From positions 62,001 to 126,000 of the forward strand of contig JBMYZR010000001.1 of the NCBI GenBank assembly GCA_049610565.1: 64,000 nucleotides of DNA, in the 5' to 3' direction. A model generated the notes under the pieces. It did not search any database. It was not told the DNA's origin and saw only the letters and a list, made by a program, of their open reading frames with translations. Below are positions 1 to 7,613 of the stretch, piece by piece. A program made the position numbers and the translations under genes. Positions within the stretch are counted from its first letter, which is position 1; each line of letters begins with the position of its first letter. This DNA comes from UBA8752 sp049610565. Its GTDB lineage: Bacteria > Bacteroidota > Bacteroidia > Flavobacteriales_D > Sanyastnellaceae.

Positions 1-1
1 C

Positions 2-202
2 ATCAATGCCCGGTTCCAATTGGACCTCCCGGAGAACGAAGCCTACGAGACCCTCGGCGGACTCGTGCTCTTCCACACGGAGGAAATCCCTCCGGAAGGA
101 ACGCGTCTGCAGTTTGACCGCACCACGGTGCAAGTCACCCGCGTGGACGGGGCCCGGATTGTGCTTGTCGAAGTCCTTCAAAACGACGGCGAATCCGCAT
201 AA
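2..202 (+). CDS. CNNM/HlyC-family membrane protein (GldE-like), C-terminal end only
   Basis: This is the 3' end of a gene that begins before the window; 66 codons are visible, ending in TAA. The residues INARFQLDLP, GGLVLF and PPEGTRLQF match the C-terminal CorC/HlyC transporter-associated domain found at the end of CNNM/hemolysin-C membrane proteins. In Bacteroidota the usual member with this tail is GldE. The membrane and CBS domains would lie upstream and cannot be seen, so GldE itself is only an inference. The fold is thought to regulate divalent-cation transport. The next gene follows after 55 bases with its own promoter box. Confidence 0.6.
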   Translation: MNARFQLDLPENEAYETLGGLVLFHTEEIPPEGTRLQFDRTTVQVTRVDGARIVLVEVLQNDGESA

Positions 203-223
203 CGAGGTCCGACCCGCAGTCCG

Positions 224-231
224 TATCTTCG
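224..231 (+). promoter_or_regulatory. -7 promoter box for the PpiD-like gene
   Basis: TATCTTCG fits the Bacteroidota -7 consensus TAnnTTTG with C for the third T. It ends 26 bases before the ATG at 258, so the mRNA would carry a short leader. No convincing -33 TTG is present. Confidence 0.55.
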
Positions 232-257
232 CGAACCATTCAGCAAATCACGCCACC

Positions 258-2048
258 ATGGGCATGATCGAAAGCATCCGCAACCGCCAAACGCTCCTCC
301 TCACCCTCATCGGGTTGGGCATGTTGAGCTTCCTGATTCCCTATGACGCCGTCATCGCATTGATGGGCAACACCGCCACCAGCCAGGCTGCCGGCTCGGT
401 CAACGGGGAAGAGATCTCCTTCCTCGAATACCGCACCAAGGTCCAGGAGCGCAATGGTCTGTTCAATTACACGGACAACCGCGCCGCCCAGAACGAAGTC
501 TGGGCCGACATCGTCTCCGAGCGCCTCTACGGCGACGAGTTCGAAGACCTCGGACTCGCCCTGACCAAGGAGGAGTTTGACGACATCCGCTACGGCGACT
601 TCGTGTCTCCCTGGGTCTCCCGGACCTTCTACGGAGGACAGGTCAACGAGCAGAAGAAGGACGAGTGGCGCCAGAGCTTCAGCAACATGTTCAACAACCC
701 CGAAGGCCGCAAGAGCTACGAGGGGTATGCCGGCATCATCACGCAAAAGCGCATGCGCGAGAAGTTCGACGGCCTGGTCAAGGCCGGTCTCGCCGCCAAC
801 ACCCTCGAAGGCAAGCGCGAATTCCTCCGCGCCGAGGAGAAGGTGGATTTCCGCTACGTCCTCAAGCAGTACACGTCCACCCCGGACACCGAGGTCGAGG
901 TCACCGACCGGGACATCCGCAACTACTACGCTGCACACAAGGACGACGCCCAATACGCCCAACGCGCCGGCCGTGACATCGAATACGTCCGCATCCAGGC
1001 CCCGGACAGCACGGTCAAGTGCCGCCACATCCTGCTCAAGACGGACGATGTGAACGACCCCGACCAGCTCGCCGCCCTCGAAGCCCGCGCCGACTCCATC
1101 AAGCTTCGCCTCGAAGCCGGTGATGCCTTCGCCGACCTCGTCAACAAGCACAGCGAGGACCCCGGTTCCAAAGCCACCGGCGGCGAATACGAATTCCAGC
1201 GTGGCCGCATGGTCAAGCCCTTCGAGGATTTCTGTTTCGACAACCCCGTCGGATCCATCGGCACGGCCCAGACCACCTACGGACTCCACCTCATCGAGGT
1301 CCTCGACCAGCAATGGCCGACCCCCGAGCAGATGAGCGGTGGGGAGCAGACGGCCAAGAACTTGGCCATCAACAACAGCACCACGGAGGAATTGCGCGCT
1401 GCGGCCGACGAAGAGGGCTATGCCATCGTGGAAGCCCGCGACATCCAATCCAGCGCCCAGGCCATCACCGGACTCACCAACGCCGGCGCCATCGTGGCGT
1501 GGGCCTACGGAGCCGAGCCCGGAGAAGTCTCCCAGCACTTCGAAGTGGATGGCAACTACGTCGTCGCCACCCTCATCCGCGTGAAGGAAGCCGGTGTGCC
1601 GCCGCTCGAAAATGTGGAGGACGAAATGCGGGCTGGGGCCATCAAGGACAAAAAGGCCGAGATGTACATGGAGCTCATGACAGGCAGCTCGCTGGAGGAC
1701 ATCGCCGACAAGGCGGGTGCCCCAGTCCAGACTGCTGCGGGAGTCAGCCTCAAGACCCCGAGCATCAGCGGCGCTGGAGGTGGAACCGAACCCGACGTGG
1801 TCGGTGCGGCATTCTCCCTGCCCCTCAACGAAGTCAGCGGCCCGATCCAAGGGGCCAATGGTGTCTGGGTGATCTCTCCGACCGTCCGCAACCCGGTCGA
1901 GGCGTCCGGAACCTTTGCTTCAGAGGTGAGCACGCTGAACGACCGGACCTACTTCCGGAACCTGCCACAGACCAGCGGTGCTCCGGTTCGTCTGTCCTCG
2001 GCCATCCAGGAGAAGGCCGACGTCGAAGACCTGCGCCAGGGAAGCTGA
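258..2048 (+). CDS. PpiD-like periplasmic peptidyl-prolyl isomerase/chaperone
   Basis: A 596-residue membrane-anchored foldase. A short cytoplasmic N-terminus is followed by one hydrophobic segment (about residues 11-35), then a SurA/PpiD-type helical chaperone region with the NGEEISFLEY motif. A parvulin (PpiC rotamase) domain covers about residues 255-360 and includes VKCRHILLK and GLHLIEV. The family helps outer-membrane and secreted proteins fold in the periplasm. The ATG at 258 is chosen because it directly precedes the anchor and lies 26 bases after a promoter box; a start two codons later is also possible. The frame is open upstream of 258, but that part overlaps the preceding gene and is not protein-like. 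The protein is somewhat shorter than many Bacteroidota PpiD proteins. Confidence 0.85.
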   Translation: MGMIESIRNRQTLLLTLIGLGMLSFLIPYDAVIALMGNTATSQAAGSVNGEEISFLEYRTKVQERNGLFNYTDNRAAQNEVWADIVSERLYGDEFEDLGLALTKEEFDDIRYGDFVSPWVSRTFYGGQVNEQKKDEWRQSFSNMFNNPEGRKSYEGYAGIITQKRMREKFDGLVKAGLAANTLEGKREFLRAEEKVDFRYVLKQYTSTPDTEVEVTDRDIRNYYAAHKDDAQYAQRAGRDIEYVRIQAPDSTVKCRHILLKTDDVNDPDQLAALEARADSIKLRLEAGDAFADLVNKHSEDPGSKATGGEYEFQRGRMVKPFEDFCFDNPVGSIGTAQTTYGLHLIEVLDQQWPTPEQMSGGEQTAKNLAINNSTTEELRAAADEEGYAIVEARDIQSSAQAITGLTNAGAIVAWAYGAEPGEVSQHFEVDGNYVVATLIRVKEAGVPPLENVEDEMRAGAIKDKKAEMYMELMTGSSLEDIADKAGAPVQTAAGVSLKTPSISGAGGGTEPDVVGAAFSLPLNEVSGPIQGANGVWVISPTVRNPVEASGTFASEVSTLNDRTYFRNLPQTSGAPVRLSSAIQEKADVEDLRQGS

Positions 2049-2091
2049 TTCGGGACCCCTCCCGGACGGGACGCCTGTCTGCCTGTGACGG

Positions 2092-3270
2092 TCACTCGGA
2101 CCGCTCCAGGAGGCAGGCGTCTCCGTAACTGAGGAAACGGTATCCGGCCTCGACGGCGTGGGCGTAGGCTTCGCGCCATGTCGGTCCCACCATGGCCTCC
2201 ACAATGCAGAGCAGGGTGCTGTTGGGCATGTGGAAGTTGGTCAGGATGCGGCGGGCGGATCGCACGGCATAGCCGGGCACGACCATCAGGTGGGTCACAA
2301 ATTCCAAGGTGTCGTCCTCCCCGACCCGATCGGCCAACCAACCGGCCGCCTCGCAGAATGTCGCGAACTGGGGCTCCACCTCCCGGTGGATCCATTGGGC
2401 GACATCCACCTCTGGGCCGGCGCCACCCGCCTTCCAGCGGCTGGCCAACCAGAAGGCACTCTCCAGCGTCCTCAGCGACGTGGTGCCCACGACGGTCAGG
2501 TCCTCGATGCCGGCAAGGCGGCGCAGGGAAGCGCCATCCACGAGGCACCGCTCTCCGTGCATCACGTGGCCGTCCACCGCTCCGGACAGCGGCTTGAAGG
2601 TCCCAACCCCCACGTGCAGGGTCACCTTGCCGAACGCGATGCCCTTGGCGGTCATGTGGCGAATGAGTCCCTCGGTCACGTGCAGTCCCGCCGTCGGAGC
2701 TGCCACACTGCCCGGCAGCCGGGCAAACACCGTTTGATACCGGTCCTCATCGGCCGCATCCGCCTCCCGCCGCATGTAGGGCGGCAGCGGAATGCGGCCA
2801 AGGCGATCGAGGATGTCCCCGAAGCGGTCTTCTCCCGTCCAGGTGAACCTCAGGGCCTGCCCGTCCCGGCCGTCTTTGCGCTCGACGCGGAGGTCGACCC
2901 CGCTGTCCGGAACCTCGAGGTGTCCCGACTTCCACTTCTTGGCGCCTCCGACCATCGCATTCCAGACCACGGGGGAGCGGGCGACCAGCGCTTTTTCCAC
3001 AGGCAGGTCCGTCGGCTCGAGCAAGAGGAGCTCCAGCACCCCCCCGGTCGGCTTGCGGGCCATCATCCGGGCATGCAGCACCTTGGTTTCGTTGACCCAC
3101 ACGCCGCTTCCCGCGGGAAGCAAGGAAACGAGGTCGCCGATGTGCCGGTCCACGACCTGTCCTTGCGCATCCATGTGGAGCAGGCGGGCATCCTCCCTGC
3201 GCGCCGGCGGGTGCTTCGCGATGCGGTCCTCCGGCAGTTCATAATCAAAGGATGGGCGCGGCTCCTGCAT
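2092..3270 (-). CDS. queA: S-adenosylmethionine:tRNA ribosyltransferase-isomerase
   Basis: QueA transfers and isomerises the ribosyl part of S-adenosylmethionine onto 7-aminomethyl-7-deazaguanine in tRNA, giving epoxyqueuosine. Family motifs are clear: FDYELPEDRIAKHP at the N-terminus, TAGLHVTEG in the middle, then VGTTSLRTLES and LTNFHMPNSTLL near the C-terminus. At 392 residues it is longer than the E. coli enzyme, as is usual in Bacteroidota. It converges with the PpiD-like gene (43 bases apart) and diverges from the threonine dehydrogenase gene across a 36-base spacer. That spacer holds a TAGCTTGC box 7 bases before this ATG. Confidence 0.95.
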   Translation of the reverse strand: MQEPRPSFDYELPEDRIAKHPPARREDARLLHMDAQGQVVDRHIGDLVSLLPAGSGVWVNETKVLHARMMARKPTGGVLELLLLEPTDLPVEKALVARSPVVWNAMVGGAKKWKSGHLEVPDSGVDLRVERKDGRDGQALRFTWTGEDRFGDILDRLGRIPLPPYMRREADAADEDRYQTVFARLPGSVAAPTAGLHVTEGLIRHMTAKGIAFGKVTLHVGVGTFKPLSGAVDGHVMHGERCLVDGASLRRLAGIEDLTVVGTTSLRTLESAFWLASRWKAGGAGPEVDVAQWIHREVEPQFATFCEAAGWLADRVGEDDTLEFVTHLMVVPGYAVRSARRILTNFHMPNSTLLCIVEAMVGPTWREAYAHAVEAGYRFLSYGDACLLERSE

Positions 3271-3277
3271 GGGGCCG

Positions 3278-3285
3278 GCAAGCTA
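3278..3285 (-). promoter_or_regulatory. -7 box for queA, nearly leaderless
   Basis: Read on the minus strand this is TAGCTTGC, ending 7 bases before the queA ATG. It shares a 36-base divergent spacer with the box for the gene at 3307. Confidence 0.45.
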
Positions 3286-3294
3286 CATCTCGCT

Positions 3295-3302
3295 CATCTT
3301 TG
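3295..3302 (+). promoter_or_regulatory. -7 box for threonine dehydrogenase, nearly leaderless
   Basis: CATCTTTG differs from TAnnTTTG only at the first base and ends 4 bases before the ATG at 3307, predicting transcription to start at or beside the start codon. Confidence 0.5.
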
Positions 3303-3306
3303 CTTC

Positions 3307-4269
3307 ATGCCCCGCGATGTGCATTTCATCATCGGCGCCTCAGGTCAACTGGGCACCGAATTCGCACTGGCCCTCCACCGTTCGGGTGAACAGGTCGTGC
3401 TCGCCGACATCCAACACCCCACCCTCGACGCCCTCCGCGACCTCCCCTACGTCTGCCTCGACGTGCGGGACAAAGACGTCGTGGCGGCCGAACTCAAACG
3501 ACACGGTGCGACCCATGTCCACCACCTGGCCGCCGCGCTCAGCGCCCGCGGAGAGAAGGAGCCGCAATGGGCCTGGGACCTCAACATGCGCGGCCTCCTG
3601 AACGTGCTGGAGGTGGCGGCGGTACGGAAGGAGATTGCCCAGGTCTTCTGGCCCAGCTCCATCGCCGTCTTCGGTCCGGACAATGGCCCCGTGGCCGACC
3701 AGAACGGCCACAGGTTGCCGGAGACCGTGTACGGCATCAGCAAGCAGGCCGGCGAGCAGTGGTGCGCCTGGTTCAAGACCCACCACGGCGTGGACACCCG
3801 CTCGGTCCGGTACCCCGGCCTCATCGGGGAGTTGTGTCCGCCGGGGGGCGGCACCACCGACTATGCCGTGGAGGTGTTCGACCACCTGCGCGGTGACGCG
3901 CCCTACCGGTGCTTTCTCCGGGAGGATGCCGTCCTGCCCATGATGCACATGGACGACGCAATCCGCGCCATGCTGCAGATCACCTCCGTGGGGGCCGACC
4001 GCATCCGCAACAAGGAGGCCTACAACATCCAGGCGATGTCCTTCGATCCGGCCACCTTGTTTGCCGAGATCCGTCAGCACATCCCCTCCTTCCGTGCCGA
4101 ATTCGCGCCGGACTTCCGGCAGGCCATCGCCGACGGCTGGCCCGACCGGCTCGACGACACAGCAGCCCGGGAGGATTGGGGTTGGGCGCCTTCGGTCCAC
4201 CTGCCTGAACTCGTGTCGCGCATGGTCGCCGCCAAGGCGCCCGCACTCGCTGCCGAAACTGGCCTCTGA
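3307..4269 (+). CDS. tdh: L-threonine 3-dehydrogenase, SDR type
   Basis: A 320-residue NAD-dependent dehydrogenase of the extended short-chain type. It should oxidise L-threonine to 2-amino-3-oxobutyrate, the first step of threonine breakdown to glycine. The N-terminal GASGQLG is the NAD-binding glycine motif. FWPSSIAVFG with YGISK gives the catalytic Ser and Tyr-Lys. RYPGLIG, PGGGTTDYAVE and LPMMHMDDAI, plus the C-terminal DFRQAIADGWP and DDTAAREDWGW, are typical of the SDR threonine dehydrogenase group rather than of UDP-sugar epimerases. The partner ligase (Kbl) is not in the window. The open frame extends far upstream, but that part is antisense to queA; the ATG at 3307 directly follows a -7 box. 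Confidence 0.88.
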   Translation: MPRDVHFIIGASGQLGTEFALALHRSGEQVVLADIQHPTLDALRDLPYVCLDVRDKDVVAAELKRHGATHVHHLAAALSARGEKEPQWAWDLNMRGLLNVLEVAAVRKEIAQVFWPSSIAVFGPDNGPVADQNGHRLPETVYGISKQAGEQWCAWFKTHHGVDTRSVRYPGLIGELCPPGGGTTDYAVEVFDHLRGDAPYRCFLREDAVLPMMHMDDAIRAMLQITSVGADRIRNKEAYNIQAMSFDPATLFAEIRQHIPSFRAEFAPDFRQAIADGWPDRLDDTAAREDWGWAPSVHLPELVSRMVAAKAPALAAETGL

Positions 4270-4329
4270 AGGGGGGCGGTGGTCCTGATGTGCAGGACGC
4301 AATGAAACCTTGCCGGACGCAGCTGCGTA

Positions 4330-4935
4330 ATGGGGGCCACAATGCACGCTCCCATGAACAGCACGCGCATCCTCCTCGGCCTCCTCTTCCTGACGGGAAG
4401 CACGTTGGCCATCGGCGCCCCCGGCGACTCCGGCGGTGACCCCACCCATCCCGAGGGCAAGACCCATGTGGTGGTCCTCGGCAAGGATTCCGGCGTAGAC
4501 GCCTTTCCCGCGGATGCCATCTACGAAGAGGGCGACCTCGTCGACGGCGAACGCAATGGCCTGTGGACCCGGTTTCATGCCTCCGGTGAGAAGCGGTCCG
4601 AAATCCACTACGCGTCCAATCAGCCCTTCGGCGACTACCGCCTCTATGATGAAGCGGGTCAGCTCTATGAGGAAGGCCGCTGGGAACACAGCATGAACGT
4701 CGGCGCCTTGCGCCGCTATTGGCCCAACGGCTCCATCCAACAGATCCTCGCCTTTGATGGCAACGGGGTCGGACAGGGCCAGCAGCGCTACTTCCACGAC
4801 AACGGACAACTCGAGATGCTGGTCGAGCTCGTCGATGGCCAGGAATCCGGCGACCTCATCCGGCTCGACCGGGAGGGCCGGGTGGTCAGCCGCACGACCT
4901 ACAGCACCGGACACATCGTCCAGCGATCCCACTGA
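4330..4935 (+). CDS. Secreted YwqK/MORN_2-repeat protein
   Basis: A 201-residue exported protein of unknown role. The N-terminus has a signal peptide (hydrophobic ILLGLLFLTGSTLAIG followed by a cleavable region). The rest holds repeated short strands such as DGERNGLWTRF, YDEAGQLYEEGRWE and YFHDNGQLEMLVEL, which match the YwqK (MORN_2) repeat family common in Bacteroidota cell-surface proteins. Although named after an antitoxin, most such repeats occur outside toxin systems, and no toxin gene is next to this one. ATGs at 4342 and 4354 are possible alternative starts that keep the signal peptide. A terminator follows about 60 bases downstream. Confidence 0.72.
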   Translation: MGATMHAPMNSTRILLGLLFLTGSTLAIGAPGDSGGDPTHPEGKTHVVVLGKDSGVDAFPADAIYEEGDLVDGERNGLWTRFHASGEKRSEIHYASNQPFGDYRLYDEAGQLYEEGRWEHSMNVGALRRYWPNGSIQQILAFDGNGVGQGQQRYFHDNGQLEMLVELVDGQESGDLIRLDREGRVVSRTTYSTGHIVQRSH

Positions 4936-4993
4936 TTCACGACATCCTGCTTGATGCCGAAAGGGCCGACAAGACCGGCCCCACTTGACCAAG

Positions 4994-5032
4994 AAGACCG
5001 GTCCGCCATGTGTGCGGGCCGGTCTTTGCTTT
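4994..5032 (+). terminator. Rho-independent terminator after the YwqK-like gene
   Basis: A 13-bp stem (4994-5006 with 5014-5026, one G-T pair) with a 7-base loop is followed by TTTGCTTT. It lies upstream of the cysS start chosen here and argues against a longer cysS reading through it. Confidence 0.7.
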
Positions 5033-5080
5033 CCGATATTTGCACCCAGAAGGCGCACAGCCTTTCGAAATCGCCCCGAC

Positions 5081-6610
5081 ATGGACGCCCAGACCCCCTC
5101 CGATCCTGCCATCCGTCCCTTTGCACAGGACCTGCACATCGGCAACTCCCTCAGCCGGAAGAAGGAACGCTTCACCCCGCTCAACACGCCGTATGTCGGC
5201 ATGTACGTCTGTGGCCCCACGGTCTACTCCAACGTGCACCTCGGCAACGTCCGGACCTTCCTGACGTTCGATGTCATTTTCCGCTACCTCCTCCACCTCG
5301 GATACAAGGTCCGCTACGTGCGGAACATCACGGACGTCGGTCACCTGACGGGAGACTCCGATGACGGGGAGGACAAAATCGGCAAGAAGGCCCGCCTCGA
5401 GAACCTCGAGCCGATGGAGGTGGTGCAGCGGTACACCAACGACTTCCACGACGTCATGCGGGTGTTCAACATCCTCCCGCCTTCGATTGAGCCAACGGCC
5501 ACGGGCCACATCGTGGAGCAGATCGAGATGATCTCCGCCATCATCGACAACGGGTTCGCCTACGAATCCAATGGCAGCGTCTACTTCAACGTCCGGAAAT
5601 TCGCCGAGTCCCACGACTACGGGGCCCTCAGCGGTCGGAAAATCGACGAGCTGCAGAACCAGACCCGCACGCTCGACGGCCAGGACGAGAAGCAGGACCC
5701 CCTCGACTTCGCCCTGTGGAAGAAGGCGGACGACAGCCACCTGATGCGCTGGCCTTCCCCCTGGAGCGTGGGTTTCCCGGGGTGGCACCTCGAGTGCTCC
5801 GTGATGAGCACCAAATACCTCGGCCAATCGTTTGACATCCACGGTGGCGGAATGGATCTCAAGTTCCCCCACCACGAGTGCGAGATTGCCCAGAACGTCG
5901 GGGCCCACGGCGGCGAAAGCCGGGTCCAATACTGGATCCACGGCAACATGCTGACGGTCAACGGACGCAAGATGTCCAAGTCCGAGGGCAACGGATTCAC
6001 CCCTGACGAACTCATCACCGGCAACCACAAACTCCTCGAGAAGGGGTACTCGCCCATGACCGTGCGCTTCTTCATGCTGCAAGGCCACTACGCGGGCACC
6101 TTGGACTTCTCCAACCCGGCCCTCCAGGCCGCCGAGAAGGGGCTCGACCGGCTCATGAGCGCCTGGAAGCTGACCGAGGAGTTGCAGCCTGTGGCGGCTG
6201 CGGAGGGGGTGGAAGCCGCCCCCGACCTCGATGCGCTCCGGGCCCGCGCCTACGCGGCCATGAACGACGACTTCAACACGCCCATCCTCATCGCCGTCCT
6301 CTACGACGCGGTGAAGGTGATCAACTCGGTGGCCGCCGGCCGGATGGCGCTGGATGCCGCGGGCATTGATGCCCTCCGGAGCCTGTTCACGGACTTCGCG
6401 CAGGACATCCTCGGCCTCGAGCACGAGGGCGACGATTCCGGTGGGGACGACGACCGCACCGATGGCCTGATGGGCGTTCTCTGCGCCCTGCGTGCGGAGG
6501 CCAAGACCAACAAGGACTGGGCCACCGCAGACCTCATCCGGGACCGTCTGGCGGAGCTCGGCGTGACGATCAAGGATGGGAAGGATGGAACGAGCTGGAG
6601 CTTTGATTGA
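5081..6610 (+). CDS. cysS: Cysteine-tRNA ligase
   Basis: CysRS charges tRNA-Cys with cysteine using ATP. The 509-residue protein shows the class I signature as HLGN after MYVCGPTVYSNV (the Cys is the usual zinc ligand) and the KMSKS loop as RKMSKSEGNGF. Zinc-binding and cysteine-recognition elements appear as GWHLECSVMS and IHGGGMDLKFPHHECE. The C-terminal DALR-type helical domain covers about residues 370-509. The frame is open back to 4985, but that extension crosses a terminator hairpin, so the ATG at 5081 is preferred. Its last codons overlap the start of the M28 peptidase gene, which suggests co-transcription. Confidence 0.95.
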   Translation: MDAQTPSDPAIRPFAQDLHIGNSLSRKKERFTPLNTPYVGMYVCGPTVYSNVHLGNVRTFLTFDVIFRYLLHLGYKVRYVRNITDVGHLTGDSDDGEDKIGKKARLENLEPMEVVQRYTNDFHDVMRVFNILPPSIEPTATGHIVEQIEMISAIIDNGFAYESNGSVYFNVRKFAESHDYGALSGRKIDELQNQTRTLDGQDEKQDPLDFALWKKADDSHLMRWPSPWSVGFPGWHLECSVMSTKYLGQSFDIHGGGMDLKFPHHECEIAQNVGAHGGESRVQYWIHGNMLTVNGRKMSKSEGNGFTPDELITGNHKLLEKGYSPMTVRFFMLQGHYAGTLDFSNPALQAAEKGLDRLMSAWKLTEELQPVAAAEGVEAAPDLDALRARAYAAMNDDFNTPILIAVLYDAVKVINSVAAGRMALDAAGIDALRSLFTDFAQDILGLEHEGDDSGGDDDRTDGLMGVLCALRAEAKTNKDWATADLIRDRLAELGVTIKDGKDGTSWSFD

Positions 6611-7613
6611 GTGGCGTTCCCTCCGGCTCCTGATGTGGAGCATCGGCCTCCTCGTCCTTGCAGGTTGCAGTGAGAAGGAGCCTCCGCGGCGGGTCCCCCC
6701 CAGGGCGCAGCCCGCTGAGCAACCCCTCGTTCAGACCCCGGACTTCTCGGGAGACAGCGCCTATGCCTACGTGGCGAAGCAGGTCGCCTTCGGCCCCCGC
6801 GTTCCCAACACGGAAGGGCACCGGGCCTGTGCGGATTGGCTCGCAGCCACCCTGGAGGGCCATGGCGCCGACGTCACCGTACAGACCGGTCAGGTGACCG
6901 CATTCGACGGGACCGTCCTCGACATCCGGAACATCTTCGGGGCCTTCCGGCCGGAAGTGCGGCGGCGCGTCCTGTTGTACGCCCACTGGGACACCCGCCC
7001 GTTTGCCGACAAGGACACCGTGCGCACCGATCAGCCCATCGATGGGGCCAATGACGGCGGATCGGGCGTGGGCGTGCTGCTCGAGTTGGCGCGGCTGCTC
7101 GGCGACAGCCTCCCCGATGTCGGGGTGGACATTGCCTTCTTCGATGCCGAGGATTACGGCGAGCCCGAGTGGCTGCCCAACCGCGATGCGGACTACACCG
7201 ATTGGTGCCTCGGCTCCCAGTACTGGGCGCGCAAGCCGCACACGCTTGGATACCGCGCCAAATATGGCATCCTGCTCGACATGGTCGGCGCCCGCGGTGC
7301 CGTTTTTCACCGCGAGGGTACCTCGATGGCCTTGGCCCCGGGCATCGTCGACAAAGTCTGGAGCACCGCACGGAAAATGGGCCATGGCGACCTCTTCCAG
7401 AACCGCGTGACCCCGCAGACCATTGACGACAACCTCTTCGTGAGCCAATTGGCCGGCATTCCCTCGGCCAACATCGTGCACTACCACCTGGACACGCGGA
7501 TGATGGGCTATTTCCCCCAGCACCACACCCACGGTGACAACCTCGACGCCATTGATCCTGACGTCCTCGAGGTGGTGGGTCAGGTGCTCACGCAGGTCGT
7601 CTACGCCGAGTAA
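6576..7613 (+). CDS. M28-family zinc peptidase lipoprotein (glutaminyl cyclase-like)
   Basis: A lipoprotein: the lipobox LAGC sits after a hydrophobic stretch about 30 residues from the start. The body is an M28 metallopeptidase fold. Metal-ligand motifs are visible in order: AHWDTRPFADKD, GANDGGSGVG, IAFFDAEDYGE, LLDMVGARG and the final HHTHGDNLD. The closest match in pattern is the glutaminyl-peptide cyclotransferase branch, which forms N-terminal pyroglutamate, but peptidase activity is equally possible. The start overlaps the end of cysS by 35 bases; ATGs at 6585 and 6633 or a TTG at 6603 are alternatives that all keep the lipobox. The 3' end overlaps the convergent gene by 13 bases. Confidence 0.82.
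   Translation: MGRMERAGALIEWRSLRLLMWSIGLLVLAGCSEKEPPRRVPPRAQPAEQPLVQTPDFSGDSAYAYVAKQVAFGPRVPNTEGHRACADWLAATLEGHGADVTVQTGQVTAFDGTVLDIRNIFGAFRPEVRRRVLLYAHWDTRPFADKDTVRTDQPIDGANDGGSGVGVLLELARLLGDSLPDVGVDIAFFDAEDYGEPEWLPNRDADYTDWCLGSQYWARKPHTLGYRAKYGILLDMVGARGAVFHREGTSMALAPGIVDKVWSTARKMGHGDLFQNRVTPQTIDDNLFVSQLAGIPSANIVHYHLDTRMMGYFPQHHTHGDNLDAIDPDVLEVVGQVLTQVVYAE

Noticed and set aside
240..1850. Long open frame on the minus strand opposite the PpiD-like gene, and similar antisense frames at 3340-5220, 4937-6643 and 52623-55451 (minus) and 30973-33411 (plus)
   Set aside because: High G+C with G/C-rich third positions removes stop codons from other frames. Their translations are low-complexity, lack any family motif and are fully opposite well-supported genes.
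4330..4935. YwqK-like protein as an antitoxin
   Set aside because: It has a signal peptide and no adjacent toxin gene; the name comes from a distant Bacillus protein.
4985..5080. N-terminal extension of cysS to 4985
   Set aside because: It would translate through a terminator hairpin and adds residues not matching CysRS; ATG 5081 is better.
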